DNA of 64,000 bases, taken from positions 10,887,501 to 10,951,500 of the forward strand of contig NZ_JAUSZI010000002.1 in NCBI RefSeq assembly GCF_030817415.1. Reading direction: 5' to 3'. Shown here piece by piece: positions 27,736 through 37,261 of the stretch; positions within the stretch are counted from its first letter, which is position 1, and every line of letters starts with the position of its first letter. A model generated the notes under the pieces. That model was not told the origin of the DNA and did not search any database. It saw only the letters and a list, made by a program, of their open reading frames with translations. The position numbers and the translations under genes were made by a program. The DNA is from Streptomyces umbrinus (GTDB lineage: Bacteria > Actinomycetota > Actinomycetes > Streptomycetales > Streptomycetaceae).

Positions 27736-28269
27736 GTGTCACAGCAGCCACAGCGAGGACGGACCGGCCGCACTTTCACCGCCCGCGGGGCGCGCCGCGC
27801 CGCCCTGATCGGCAGCCTCGCCCTACTTCCCCTGGCCACAGCCTGCAGCGGCGGGGGCGACGACAAGCCCGCGGGGGACAGCAAGCCGTCCACCGCTGCC
27901 ATGGCCGCCGTCGTGGCGCCGGCGAAGGTCGAGGTGATTGCCAACCTCACCGGCTGCAAGGTCAAGATCCGGACCGACGCGGACGAACTCCGCGAAGGTG
28001 TCTGCCACACCCCCGAGGGCGACTACCTCATCACGACCTTTCCCGAGGAGAAGTACAAGCTGACCTGGCTGGACAGTGCCGCCATCTACGGGGGCAAGTA
28101 CCTCGTCGGTCCGCGCTGGGCCATCAGCGCGAAGCCGAAGATGCTCGGCCCGCTGCGCAAGAAGGTCGGCGGCACCATCCAGGACCTGGAGGCCATGCAC
28201 GCGACGAAGCCCTCCCCGAGTTCGTCGAAGAGTTCGTCGAAGTACGGGCCCGAGCCGAGCTCGTCATAG
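27736..28269 (+). CDS. Hypothetical lipoprotein
   Basis: 177 residues from GTG 27736 (GGAGAGG upstream). The basic N-terminus and lipobox (LLPLATAC) mark a lipoprotein. The body is a small globular domain with two cysteines (LTGCKVKI, EGVCHTPEG) that may form a disulfide, and the tail is Ser-rich (SPSSSKSSSKYGPEPSSS). No family is recognised. The motifs KVKIRTDADELREG and GDYLITTFPEEKY suggest a beta fold. It stands alone between a terminator and the tetR remnant on the opposite strand. Confidence 0.75.
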   Translation: MSQQPQRGRTGRTFTARGARRAALIGSLALLPLATACSGGGDDKPAGDSKPSTAAMAAVVAPAKVEVIANLTGCKVKIRTDADELREGVCHTPEGDYLITTFPEEKYKLTWLDSAAIYGGKYLVGPRWAISAKPKMLGPLRKKVGGTIQDLEAMHATKPSPSSSKSSSKYGPEPSSS

Positions 28270-28672
28270 CGGCAGCCCCGCACCTGTTCGCGTCACCGAA
28301 CTCCCCGGGGCGTGCCGCGCGGGCCGCGATCCCCTCGACGAGGATGTCCAGGGAGAACGCGAACAGGGTGTCGGGGGAGTCGGGTTCCAGCTCGCCGAGC
28401 CGTGCCAGATGCGGCAGATCTCCCACCGGCTCGGAACCCTCGGAGGCATGGGAGCTGCCGGAACCCTCGGAGTCCTCAGGGCCCTTGGGGCGCAGCCACG
28501 GTGGCGGCAGCTGTGCCAGGTCCGCGGGGTTCACGTGGGCGGGCGGACGGTCGTACACGATGTCCTGCAGTTCGACGAAGCCCGCGACGAGCCGGATCGT
28601 CTCCATGCACGCGCGGTAGGCGTCCTGCAAGGACAGCCCCGCGGCCTCGAAGAATCCGATCAGGGCTGTCAC
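28270..28672 (-). pseudogene. TetR regulator remnant (C-terminal ligand domain only)
   Basis: The frame reads from 28672: MTALIGFFEAAGLSLQDAYR, then ACMETIRLVAGFVELQDIVY and LFAFSLDILVEGIAARAA. This is the C-terminal ligand-binding half of an actinobacterial TetR repressor. The HTH half and the start are absent. No stop appears at the expected end, and the frame runs on to 28124 inside the opposite lipoprotein gene. The next base to the right begins the C-terminal part of an MFS exporter on the other strand. Thus a normal divergent tetR-MFS pair seems to have lost its centre. Confidence 0.7.
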
Positions 28673-29121
28673 TGACGGGCTTCGGCTCGACCTCCTACCT
28701 TCCGCTCGCGCTCGTCCTGCCGGCCCTCGCCGGACTGGGCGACCTGATCTCCGAGACCCTGCGTTCGGCCCTCCTCCAGCACGGCACCCCCGACGACCTG
28801 CGCGGCCGGGTCAGCGGCCTGTGGATGGTGCAGGCGACCGTCTCGCCCGCCCTGGGCAACGCCGCCGTCGGCCTCCTCGCCGAACTGACCGGCGCCCGCG
28901 CCGCCGTGGTCATGGGCGGCCTCTTCTGCGTCGCAGCCACCCTCGTGGTCGCCGCGGCCTTCCCGGCCCTCCGCCACGCCCGCCTCACCGTGCCGTCCGA
29001 GTCGTCCAAGCCGGCCGAGGCCTCAGAGCCCTCCGAGTCGTCCTGCGAGGCTCCGGCGAACGCGGCCGACGACGCCGGTCACGCCGACGCGGAGTCACCC
29101 GTGAAGGGGCCGGCGCGCTAA
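28673..29121 (+). pseudogene. MFS exporter remnant (C-terminal third)
   Basis: From the junction the frame encodes FGSTSYLPLALVLPALAGLG, then DLISETLRSALLQHGTPDDL, RGRVSGLWMVQ and a closing pair of helices plus an acidic tail. This is the end of an EntS-like/MFS_3 drug exporter (normally about 410-430 residues), where TPDDLRGRVSG is the conserved loop after TM8-9. The first two thirds and the start codon are missing. The stop at 29121 overlaps the convergent DUF6174 stop by four bases. Confidence 0.75.
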
Positions 29122-29633
29122 CCGGAGGTCGGTGCGTAGGCGCTGATGACATAAAGGGCTTCGTCGTCGACCGCGTTCTCGTCCCAGTCCAGCGAGATCC
29201 GCACGGGGTGACCGTCGGACCCGTACTCCGCCTCGGCCGTGTCGGCGTTGTCGCGCCGCGCCTGCTCCAGCTCGTCCAACAGCTCGCCGATGGTGGGTAC
29301 TTCACCGGGCAACTGCCGCACCACTCGCCGACTGTCCGCGTCGAGACCGACGGCCTCGGCGACCTTGCCGTCGCGGACGGTCACCCGGAAGGTGCCGATC
29401 AGACTCCGTTCCCCTTCGGTCGACTTGAGCGTGTAGACGTACGAGCCGGGCTCCCGCCAGGTTGTCCCGCTCGGGGACGTCGCGGGCTCGGGGTTGCCCA
29501 CCCGGGCGGATCCGGATCCCGAGGACGACTCCGTGCCGCAGGCGACGGTCGCCCACAACAGCCCTCCGACCAGTCCCGCGACGGACACAAGACGACGACT
29601 GGAGTGAAAGGTGGTCATGCGAACGTCGGTCAT
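29118..29633 (-). CDS. DUF6174-like lipoprotein
   Basis: 171 residues from ATG 29633 (GAGGGAG five bases upstream). A lipobox-like ATVAC ends the signal peptide. The mature part reads SYVYTLKSTEGERSLIGTFRVTVRDGKVAEAVGLD, then PTIGELLDELEQAR and GHPVRISLDWDENAVDDEALYV (read as separate segments). This is the Y-x-Y...G...F.V.V..G.V.....L.....TI..LF pattern of DUF6174, secreted proteins of unknown role. It is convergent with the MFS remnant. Confidence 0.75.
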   Translation of the reverse strand: MTDVRMTTFHSSRRLVSVAGLVGGLLWATVACGTESSSGSGSARVGNPEPATSPSGTTWREPGSYVYTLKSTEGERSLIGTFRVTVRDGKVAEAVGLDADSRRVVRQLPGEVPTIGELLDELEQARRDNADTAEAEYGSDGHPVRISLDWDENAVDDEALYVISAYAPTSG

Positions 29634-29747
29634 GGTGGCTCCCTCGGGGACGGCTACCGCTATGACGCCGACCGGTCCCGGAACGTTCGGGGGCAGTGCC
29701 CATGCCGTGGACGACCGATCGCGACCTCCCGAAGGGCGGCAGCCCGG

Positions 29748-30761
29748 TCAGTTGTCAGGGATGCCGGTGCCGCTGAGGGCGGGGACGGTGTCCTCCCGGC
29801 GGGCCAGGGAGCGGGCGGCGAGCCGGAACTGGTCGAGTTTGCCGACGATGGTCCGGCCGACGGCGGTGTGGCCCCAGATGCTGATGCCCTGATGGGTGCT
29901 GGGCTCCCAGGTGGTCTCGTCGACGACGACGGGGTTCCAGCCCACCTCCCACTCGAAGCCCGAGGGCGTACGGGCGTAGTAGGACAGCTCTTTGTCGTTG
30001 GTGTGCTGTCCGACGGACAGGGCCATGTCGAAGCCGAGTTCGCACACGCGCCGGTAGCTCTGGGCGACGTCGTCGAGGCTGGCCGCCTGGATGTTGAGGT
30101 GCTGGACGCGGGTGCGGACCGGGTCGACGGGCAGGCCCCGGACGGCGGCGACGGCGATGGAGTGGTGGCGTTCGTTGACGCGCAGGAAGCGGATCTTGAG
30201 CTTGACGCCGTTAATGGTCTCGTCGATGCAGTCGGTCAGGCGGGCGTCGAAGACGGTGTCGAAGTAGCCCCGGAGCTGGGCCGGTTTGGCGGAGGTGATC
30301 GCGACATGCCCCATCCCCGAGTCACCGGTGACGAACCCGGAGGCCCGCATGCGCAGCGGCTCCGCCGACTTCAGCGGGTTCGTGTAGATCTCCTGGGTGA
30401 TGCCCTTGGGGCCGGGGAAACGCAGCAGACGCTCGACGCCACGCAGGGCGGCTTCGTCGGCGGTGCCGTGGGCCATGGGAACGCCGTGGGCGTGTATGCG
30501 TGCTTCGATCCGTTCGAAGGTGGCGTGGTCGTCGACGTGCCAGCCGGTGGCGACGACATCCTCGGCCGGGCCGCGCCGGAGCAGGAAGCGGCACTCCTGG
30601 TCGTCGAGACGGAAGCGCGTCAAGTCCGTGTCGAGGGCGTCGTGGTGCATGCCGATGGCATCGGTGCCGAAGCGGCGCCAGTCGGTGAAGCGGTTGGTCT
30701 CGATGACGATGTAGCCGAGGTGGACGGCACCGAACACCGACGCGTTGCCAGGCGTGTTCAT
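29748..30761 (-). CDS. Type I extradiol ring-cleavage dioxygenase (VOC fold)
   Basis: 337 residues made of two glyoxalase/VOC modules. The C-terminal module holds the Fe(II) 2-His-1-carboxylate set: His in GMGHVAI, His in VQHLNIQ and Glu in FEWEVGW. The tyrosine of the YYARTPSGF motif is also present. These enzymes cleave catechols next to the hydroxyls (2,3-dihydroxybiphenyl dioxygenase type); the exact catechol is not predictable. ATG 30761 overlaps the stop of the preceding chimeric gene (ATGA), so it belongs to that minus-strand operon. The frame is intact, unlike most of its neighbours. Confidence 0.9.
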   Translation of the reverse strand: MNTPGNASVFGAVHLGYIVIETNRFTDWRRFGTDAIGMHHDALDTDLTRFRLDDQECRFLLRRGPAEDVVATGWHVDDHATFERIEARIHAHGVPMAHGTADEAALRGVERLLRFPGPKGITQEIYTNPLKSAEPLRMRASGFVTGDSGMGHVAITSAKPAQLRGYFDTVFDARLTDCIDETINGVKLKIRFLRVNERHHSIAVAAVRGLPVDPVRTRVQHLNIQAASLDDVAQSYRRVCELGFDMALSVGQHTNDKELSYYARTPSGFEWEVGWNPVVVDETTWEPSTHQGISIWGHTAVGRTIVGKLDQFRLAARSLARREDTVPALSGTGIPDN

Positions 30762-32257
30762 CGTCGGCCTGCCAGGAAGTCGGCGCACAGCCGGTCGAAG
30801 AGCTCGGCCCGCTCGAACTGCACCCAGTGGCCGGTGTTGGCGACCACATACAGGTCGCAGTCGGGCATCCGGTCGGCCAGCATGCACCCACCGCCGGGCC
30901 GGTTGACCCGGTCCTCGGCGCCCCACAGCACCAGGGTGGGCACGGGGAGGCGGTCCAGACGCCGGTCGCGGGTGAAGTCCATCTTCCACAGCGTGCGCAG
31001 CGCGTTCGGGCCTGACGGGCGGCGCAACGGCGGGGCAGCCATGACCTCCGGGTCGATGCTGGCCCGGTAGCGCTCGTCGCTCGCCGAGTCCGGGACGTCG
31101 GCGGCGTTGAAGACCAGGTACTGGCGGATGAACGTCTCCAGCTTCAGCCGGGAAGGCCCGTCACCGCCGTAGTAGTTGACCAGGTTGTTCAGGCCCGCTG
31201 TCGGGAGCGAGCGGGTGGTGCCGATACCGCCGGGCCCCATGAGCACCATGCGGTCGACCCGGCCGGGCGTGTCCAGCGCGAGGCGCAGTGCACAGGCACC
31301 GCCGTAGGAGTTGCCGACCAAGTGGGCTCGTTCCAGGCCGAGTTCGTCGCCGATCCACGGCGGCATGGCATGGGCGGCGTCACCGGCCAGGAAGACCCGG
31401 CCCACCCGGAAGCGCGCGGCGAAGCGCACATGGTGGCTGTAGACGGTGGCCCGCAGGCTCCTGATGCTGTCCCGGCTGATTCCGTACCGGGCCACAAGTG
31501 CGTACACCGCCTCGTCGGTCGTCAGGTGCGTCTCGTCGTCGCCCGGCAGGATCGGGAACTCCCAGCGGTGGTGGCCGAGCGGGGTGGGGCAGTCCACGGC
31601 GGGCCGCGCCGGGTCGCAGTGGAAGCGCAGCCGGTCGTGGTCCGGCCACGGCTTGATCATCTCGGTGTCGATCACCACCCAGCGGTCCTCGTACGTGCGC
31701 CCCTCGTAGCCGACGTTCAGCTGCGAGCGGATCAGGCTGGAGCCGCCGTCGGCCGCGATCACGTACGAGGCGCGCAGCCGGTGCACGGAGTCGTCGGCCG
31801 TGCCGACCACCGTCAGTTCGACGCCCCCGGCGTCCTGGCGCAGCCGCAGACACTCGTGCCTCAGCAGCACCTCGACGTTCGGGTGGCGGGCGACGCCGTC
31901 ACGGAGGACCTGCTCCAACGCGGGCTGGTAGATGAACAGTTGTGGCGGATGCCCGTGGCCGCGCGGGGTCGGGTGCGCGCAGAGGAAGGGGCGGCCGCGG
32001 GCGTCGACGAAGTCGAGGGGCCGTTCGGTCAGCATGTCCTGCGCCAGCCGCTCGGCCAGACCGACGCGCTGTCAGATGCGCATGACCTCCTCGTCGGTGG
32101 AGATGGCCCGGGCCCGGGTGTAGATCTCGGCGTCGCGTTCCAGTACGACGACCCGCAGGCCCATCGCGCCCAGCAGGTTTGCCGCGGTCACGCCCGTGGG
32201 CCCGTAGCCGATCACCGCCACGTCGTAGTCGCCGCCCTCGCCACTGACTCCGCTCAC
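30758..32257 (-). pseudogene. Flavin monooxygenase (MhpA-like) / meta-cleavage hydrolase (MhpC-like) deletion fusion with stop codon
   Basis: From ATG 32257 the frame begins as an FAD-dependent aromatic hydroxylase (DVAVIGYGPTGVTAANLLGA, ERDAEIYTRARAIS). It meets an in-frame TGA at 32074-32072, where homologues have Trp after E-V-M-R-I, and continues in the same frame (LAQDMLTERPLDFVDA, YQPALEQVL, the second FAD motif VGRVFLAGDAAHAMPPWIG). At about 31350 it passes directly into an alpha/beta hydrolase (DELGLERAHLVGNSYGGACA nucleophile Ser, then LVLWGAEDRVNRP Asp and NTGHW His). About 240 hydroxylase residues and about 90 hydrolase residues are missing. A 425-residue fusion could start at ATG 32035, but it lacks the FAD Rossmann start, so it is probably inactive. 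Confidence 0.8.
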
Positions 32258-32280
32258 CAGGCCACCTCGCTGTCGTCCCT

Positions 32281-32340
32281 GTTCGCGATGTGTTGCGAAC
32301 TCATTGCTGTAGCGTTTACTCCAATTGGAATGACCGCTAC
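32281..32340. promoter_or_regulatory. Divergent regulatory region with two inverted repeats
   Basis: GTTCGC-N8-GCGAAC (32281-32300) is followed by GTAGCG-N20-CGCTAC (32309-32340), which is centred on the palindrome TCCAATTGGA (32320-32329). The region separates the minus-strand catabolic genes from tetR. TetR repressors bind such dyads, so the second repeat is the likely site for the adjacent TetR. Confidence 0.6.
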
Positions 32341-32397
32341 GGTAAGGTGGGTGCAGAGGACGGTCAAGTGCCGGGACGACGAGGAAGGGCGCACTCC

Positions 32398-33030
32398 ATG
32401 ACCAAGCCGCAGACGGCGCGCAGGAAGCGTGCGAACGGGGTGGAGTCGAGGCAGCGCATCCTCGACGCCACGGTGGAGATCGCGGGCGAGCGTGGCTACG
32501 AGGGCACGTCCATCGCGGCGGTCAGCGCCAAGTGCGGGCTGCCCGCCAGCTCGATCTACTGGCACTTCAAGGACAAGGACGACCTGATCGCCGCGGTCAT
32601 CGAGCGCAGCTTCGAGACCTGGCTGGCGGCCGTCGAGCTCCCGCGGGAGGAGACCGGCACATCGCTTGAGCGGGTCACGGTCATGGCCGCGAGCGTGGCG
32701 AGGTCGCTGGTCGACGCGCCGGACTTCCTGCGTCTCGGCCTGATGCTCGCGCTGGAGCGGCGGCCCGTGGAACCCCGGGGCCGCACGGTGTTCCTCGAGG
32801 TCCGTGACATCGCCGCCCGGAAGATCGCCGAGGTGGTCGGGACCCTGTTCCCGGACCTGGACGACGAGTCCGTACACACCCTGACCACCTACGCCGTCGC
32901 CGGGGCCGACGGCCTGTTCGTGCACCGGGAGATCAACGGCGACGCCGTCGACCTGGTGGCGCTGCTCGAACTGCACGCACAGCTGATCCACGACGCGGCG
33001 ACGCGCCTGGCATCGAGGAGCAATGGATGA
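32398..33030 (+). CDS. TetR family regulator of the aromatic cluster
   Basis: 210 residues from ATG 32398. The TetR_N HTH is at about 15-65 (SRQRILDATVEIAGERGYEG, then TSIAAVSAKCGLPASSIYWH and FKDKDDL), with an alpha-helical ligand domain after it. It is the first gene of the plus-strand catabolic operon, ends in an ATGA overlap with the hydratase, and is divergent from the monooxygenase. It therefore probably represses both arms until an aromatic compound or ring-cleavage product binds. Confidence 0.93.
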   Translation: MTKPQTARRKRANGVESRQRILDATVEIAGERGYEGTSIAAVSAKCGLPASSIYWHFKDKDDLIAAVIERSFETWLAAVELPREETGTSLERVTVMAASVARSLVDAPDFLRLGLMLALERRPVEPRGRTVFLEVRDIAARKIAEVVGTLFPDLDDESVHTLTTYAVAGADGLFVHREINGDAVDLVALLELHAQLIHDAATRLASRSNG

Positions 33031-33815
33031 CACTCACCGCACCACAGCGTGAGGAAGCCTGTCGGCTCCTGCGCGAGGCAGAGCGGCGCGTGGCGCCGAT
33101 CGACCCGCTGTCGGACCTGCTGCCAGGCCTGGAAGTGGCCGACGCCTACGCGGTCCAGAGGGGCAACATCGCCCGGCGCCTGTCCGCCGGAGCCACCGTC
33201 GTCGGCCACAAGGTCGGCCTGACCGCGGCCGCGATGCAGCAGCTGCTCGGCGTGGACGAGCCCGACTTCGGCCACCTCCTGGACGACATGGTCCACCGCG
33301 ACGGCGGCACGGTGCCCGCGGCCCGTTACTGCCTGCCGCGCATCGAACCGGAGATCTGCTTCCGCCTCGCCCGGCCCCTGCGCGGCCCCGACGTCACCGT
33401 CGAGGACGTCCTGGAGGCCACCGAGGCGGTCGCCCCGGCGCTGGAGATCGTCGACAGCCGGATCCGCGACTGGAAGATCACCCTCGCCGACACGGTCGCC
33501 GACAACGCCAGCGCGGCCGGTCTCGTCTGCGGCCCCTGGACACCCCTGGGCGACGCACCCGACCTCGCCACCGTCACCGCCGAACTGGTCGTGGACAGCG
33601 AGGCCGTCGCGACGGGCAGCGGCAAGGAGGTACTGGGACATCCGGCCGCCGCGGTCGCCTGGCTGGCCAACACGCTCGCCGCCTTCGGCACCGCACTGGA
33701 GCCGGGACACGTGGTACTCCCCGGCACCATGACCACCGCCCCCTTCGTCCGCGCCGGCCAGCGGATCGAGGCCCGCTTCAGTGCCCTCGGCCTGGTGTCG
33801 GTGACCTTCGTCTGA
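33027..33815 (+). CDS. mhpD: 2-keto-4-pentenoate hydratase
   Basis: 262 residues, full length for MhpD/fumarylacetoacetate hydrolase-like hydratases. Typical motifs are [36 protein letters not shown] (metal-binding glutamates), ALEIVDSRI and [14 protein letters not shown]. The enzyme adds water to 2-hydroxypenta-2,4-dienoate to give 4-hydroxy-2-oxovalerate. The start overlaps tetR by four bases. It is intact and should act between the hydrolase and the aldolase. Confidence 0.95.
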   Translation: MTLTAPQREEACRLLREAERRVAPIDPLSDLLPGLEVADAYAVQRGNIARRLSAGATVVGHKVGLTAAAMQQLLGVDEPDFGHLLDDMVHRDGGTVPAARYCLPRIEPEICFRLARPLRGPDVTVEDVLEATEAVAPALEIVDSRIRDWKITLADTVADNASAAGLVCGPWTPLGDAPDLATVTAELVVDSEAVATGSGKEVLGHPAAAVAWLANTLAAFGTALEPGHVVLPGTMTTAPFVRAGQRIEARFSALGLVSVTFV

Positions 33816-33903
33816 GGGCTGATCCGCCGACCTCGTACATCGGCCGACTCCGTACATCTGAGGATCCCGACCAGAGAACCTCCGCCCCAAGGAGCACCCC
33901 CTC

Positions 33904-34891
33904 ATGCCCCCTGCACCCGCGCCCTGGCCGGTCGCCGTCATCGGCTCCGCAACATCGGCACCGACCTGATGATCAAGATCCTGCGCGGTTCCGGCGCGCT
34001 CACGATGGGAGCGATGGTCGGCATCGACCCCGCCTCCGACGGCCTGGCCCGCGCCGGCCGACTGGGCATAGCCACGACCGCCGACGGCGTCGACGGACTC
34101 CTCGACCTGCCCGAGTTCGCGGACATCGAGCTCGTCTTCGACGCCACCTCCGCCACCGCCCACCGGGCGAACTGGGCCAATCTGAGCCCACCGGCGTACG
34201 GGTCCTCGATCTGACGCCGGCCGCCGTCGGCCCGTACTGCGTGCCCGTGGTGAACCTGGACGCCCACCTCGACGCCCCGAACCTGAACATGGTCACCTGC
34301 GGCGGACAGGCCACCGCCCCCATCGCCGCCGCCGTCGCGCAGGTCGCCCCCGTCGCGTACGCGGAGATCGTCTCCTCCATCGCCGCCGGATCGGCCGGGC
34401 CCGGCACCCGCGCCAACATCGACGAGTTCACCGAGACCACGTCACGAGCGCTCCGCGAAGTGGCCGGTGCCCGGCGCAGCAAGGCGGTGATCGTCGTCAA
34501 CCCGGCCGAGCCACCGCTGCTGATGCGCAACACCGTGTACTGCCTCGTCGAGGGCGACCGCGACCACACCGCCATCGAGAACAGCGTCCTGGCCAAGGCG
34601 GAGGAGGTGCGCGCATATGTGCCCGGCTACCGGCTCAAGCAGCGGGTCCAGTTCGACACGTACGGACCGGACAACCCCCTGCACATTCCGCAGACGGGCA
34701 AATTCACCGGCACCAAGGTGACGGTGATGCTCGAAGTCACCGGTGCCGCCGACTACTTGCCCGCGTACGCCGGAAACCTCGACATCATGACCTCCGCGGC
34801 CGTCGCCGCCGCGGAGCGGATCGCCCAGCACGCCCAGCACACCCAGGATGATGCTCAGGACGCGCAGACCACCGCGGGAGTCCTCCGATGA
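33904..34891 (+). pseudogene. mhpF: Acylating acetaldehyde dehydrogenase, two frameshifts
   Basis: Read from ATG 33904, the product starts PWPVAVIGS, then needs one extra G after 33949 to continue as [16 protein letters not shown] (NAD-binding G-x-G-x-x-G). It needs another G after 34184 to pass from AHRANWANL into [19 protein letters not shown]. The catalytic Cys lies in [12 protein letters not shown]. Repaired, it is a normal MhpF/DmpF of about 328 residues, which converts acetaldehyde, CoA and NAD+ to acetyl-CoA and forms a channelling complex with MhpE. Both breaks are loss of a G from GG, so a sequencing cause is possible. Confidence 0.88.
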
Positions 34892-35917
34892 GCCGCCTCT
34901 ACATCAGCGACGTCACCCTGCGGGACGGCATGCACGCCGTCCGCCACCAGTACACGGTCGGCCAGGCCGTCGCCATCGCCACCGCCCTGGACGCGGCCGG
35001 AGTGGACTCCATCGAGGTCGCGCACGGCGACGGCCTGGCCGGCTCCTCCTGCGTCTACGGCTTCGGTGCGCACACCGACCTGGAGTGGATCGAGGCCGTC
35101 GCCTCCGCCGTCACCCGCGCGGGTCGCCACCCTGCTGCTGCCGGGCATCGGTTCCGTGCACGACCTGCACGACGCCCACAGCTCGGGTGCGTCCGTCGTC
35201 CGCGTGGCCACGCACGGCGCCGAGGCCGACATCTCCGCCCAGCACATCGCGGCCGCGCGGGAGTTGGGCATGGACACTGTCGGCTTCCTGATGATGAGCC
35301 ACATGACGGGTCCTCAGAGACCCGCCATCCAGGCCAAGTTGATGGAGAGCTGCGGCGCCACCTGCGTGTACGTCGTCGACTCGGGCGGCGCCATGGTCAT
35401 GAGGGACGTCGCCGAACGCGTCGACGCCCTGCGGCAAGTCCTGGACCCAGCCACGGAGATCGGCATCCACGCCCACCACAATCTCTCCCTCGGCGTGGCG
35501 AACTCGATCGTCGCCGTCGAGCACGGGGCCCACCGCGTGGACGCCTCCCTCGCCGGGATGGGCGCGGGGGCGGGCAACGCCCCGCTGGAGGTGTTCGTCG
35601 CCGCCGCCGACAGCCTCGGATTCGAGCACGGCTGTGACCTGTTCGCCCTCCAGGACGCCGCCGACGACCTCGTACGGCCGCTGCAGGACCGCCCCGTCGA
35701 CCGCGAATCCCTCACCCTCGGCTACGCCGGTGTGTACTCCAGTTTCCTGCGCCACGCCGAGGCGGCCTCGGCACGCTACGGCATCGACGCCCGAAGCCTG
35801 CTCGTCGAGGTCGGACGGCGGGGCATGGTCGGCGGCCAGGAAGACATGATCACCGACGTGGCGCTCGACCTGCTCACCGCCCGAGAGGCACGAGAGGCCC
35901 CGGAGGCCACCTCATGA
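34888..35917 (+). pseudogene. mhpE: 4-hydroxy-2-oxovalerate aldolase, one frameshift
   Basis: ATG 34888 overlaps the mhpF stop. The first 75 residues ([20 protein letters not shown] with catalytic metal Asp and Arg) end in a break near 35115-35123 (CACCCGCGCGGGTCG). The rest resumes one frame over as [20 protein letters not shown] and includes [15 protein letters not shown] (metal His pair). Repair gives a full DmpG-type aldolase of about 343 residues, which splits 4-hydroxy-2-oxovalerate into pyruvate and acetaldehyde. The indel is net +1 or -2. Confidence 0.88.
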
Positions 35918-36979
35918 CCGCCGCCACGGGCCGCATCGACGTCCACCAGCACATCGTCCCCGCCTTCTACCGGGACCGTCTCGTCGCTTCGGGCATCGCC
36001 GAGGCCGGCGGCCTCGGCGATGCCGGACTGGAGCCCTGATGCGGCACTGGAGGTGATGGACCTGCTGGGCGCCGACACGGCGATCGTGTCCGTCTCCACC
36101 CCGGGCACCGCCTTCCTCACCGACCCGCAGGAGGCCGCCGACCTGGCCCGACGGCTCAACGACTTCTCCGCGTCCCTCGCCGCCGAACACCCCACCCGCT
36201 TCGGCTACTTCGCCACCCTGCCCATGCCCGACACCACCGCTTCCGCGACCGAGGCCCGCCGGGCCCTGGACGATCTGGGCGCCGCCGGAGTCACCCTCCT
36301 GGCCAACAACCAGGGCGTCTACCTCGGCGCGTACGGCCAGGACGCACTGTGGCAGACGCTGAGCGACCGGGGTGCCGTCGTCTTCGTCCACCCCGCCGAC
36401 CTCCCGGCTCCGGCGGTCGAGAACATCCCCCCGTTCGCCGCCGACTTCTTGCTGGACACGACCCGGGCCGCCTACCTCCTCGTACGCAACGGAGTCGTCC
36501 GGCGCCACCCGCGCATCCGGTTCGTCCTCAGCCACGCTGGCGGCTTCGTGCCCTACACCTCCCATCGCATGGCCACCGCCATCGCGGCCGACACCGGGCG
36601 CAGCCCCCTGGACGTGCTGGACGACTTCCGCGGCTTCTACTACGACACCGCGCTGTCCTCCAGTCCCGCCGCCCTGCCCACGCTGCTCGCCTTCGCCCGT
36701 CCCGGACGCGTCCTGTTCGGCAGCGACTGGCCGTTCGCCCCCGCCATCGCGGGCCAGTACTTCGCCAACGGCCTCGACAGCGGTGTGGATCCCGCCGTCC
36801 TCCGGACCGTCAACCGAACCAACGCCGAAGCCTTCTTCCCGCGCCTGGCCGGCACCGCCGCGCCGATCGCTGCCCGCCCGGCCCCGATGCGCCTGAGGCA
36901 GTCGGCTCAACGGGCCGCCGCCCGCCTCCTCTTCAAACTCGTCCAGCCCGGCACCGGTCGAGACACGCGTCCCCATTGA
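35914..36979 (+). pseudogene. Amidohydrolase-2 family decarboxylase/hydrolase, one frameshift
   Basis: ATG 35914 overlaps the mhpE stop. The start has the metal motif IDVHQHIVP, then the frame is lost at about 36010-36021 and resumes as MPDWSPDAALEVMDLLGADT. The remaining metal and catalytic residues are visible: FVHPADLP, LSHAGGFVPY and FGSDWPF. The family includes ACMSD and gamma-resorcylate decarboxylase; in this operon a decarboxylase feeding the ring-cleavage route is plausible but unproven. It is the last gene of the operon. Repaired length is about 355 residues. Confidence 0.82.
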
Positions 36980-37040
36980 GCAGCACGACGTTGCCCGATA
37001 CGGGAGTTGGCCGGATGCGTTCTGCGAGAAGCGTTGACTA

Positions 37041-37112
37041 GAAAGCGCTTGCCCCTTACGTTTCCCGTTCAGCAGCGTGACCCGCCGATGGCATCTCGTA
37101 TATGAGATGCCA
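37041..37112. promoter_or_regulatory. Two palindromic operators upstream of the pectate lyase pair
   Basis: AAGCGCTT (37043-37050, in GAAAGCGCTTGCC) is a LacI-family-type core dyad. TGGCATCTC-GTATAT-GAGATGCCA (37089-37112) has perfect 9-bp arms. Both precede the PL1 gene by 150-220 bp and are likely sites for sugar-responsive repressors. Confidence 0.55.
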
Positions 37113-37261
37113 GATGCCGGAGGCGTTATGGCCTGGGGACGTGCACTCTCCAGGATGTCGCCGCTAGCCTCGCGTGGGGGCGCTGCGTCCGCAAGGCGAT
37201 CCAAATGGTGAACATCGTTCACGTACATGAAAAATGGACGCTCTCGAAGGGACGCACCCGC

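Noticed and set aside
29118..36979. Catabolic cluster as a recently acquired mobile element
   Set aside because: No transposase, integrase, tRNA boundary or clear change in base composition was visible.
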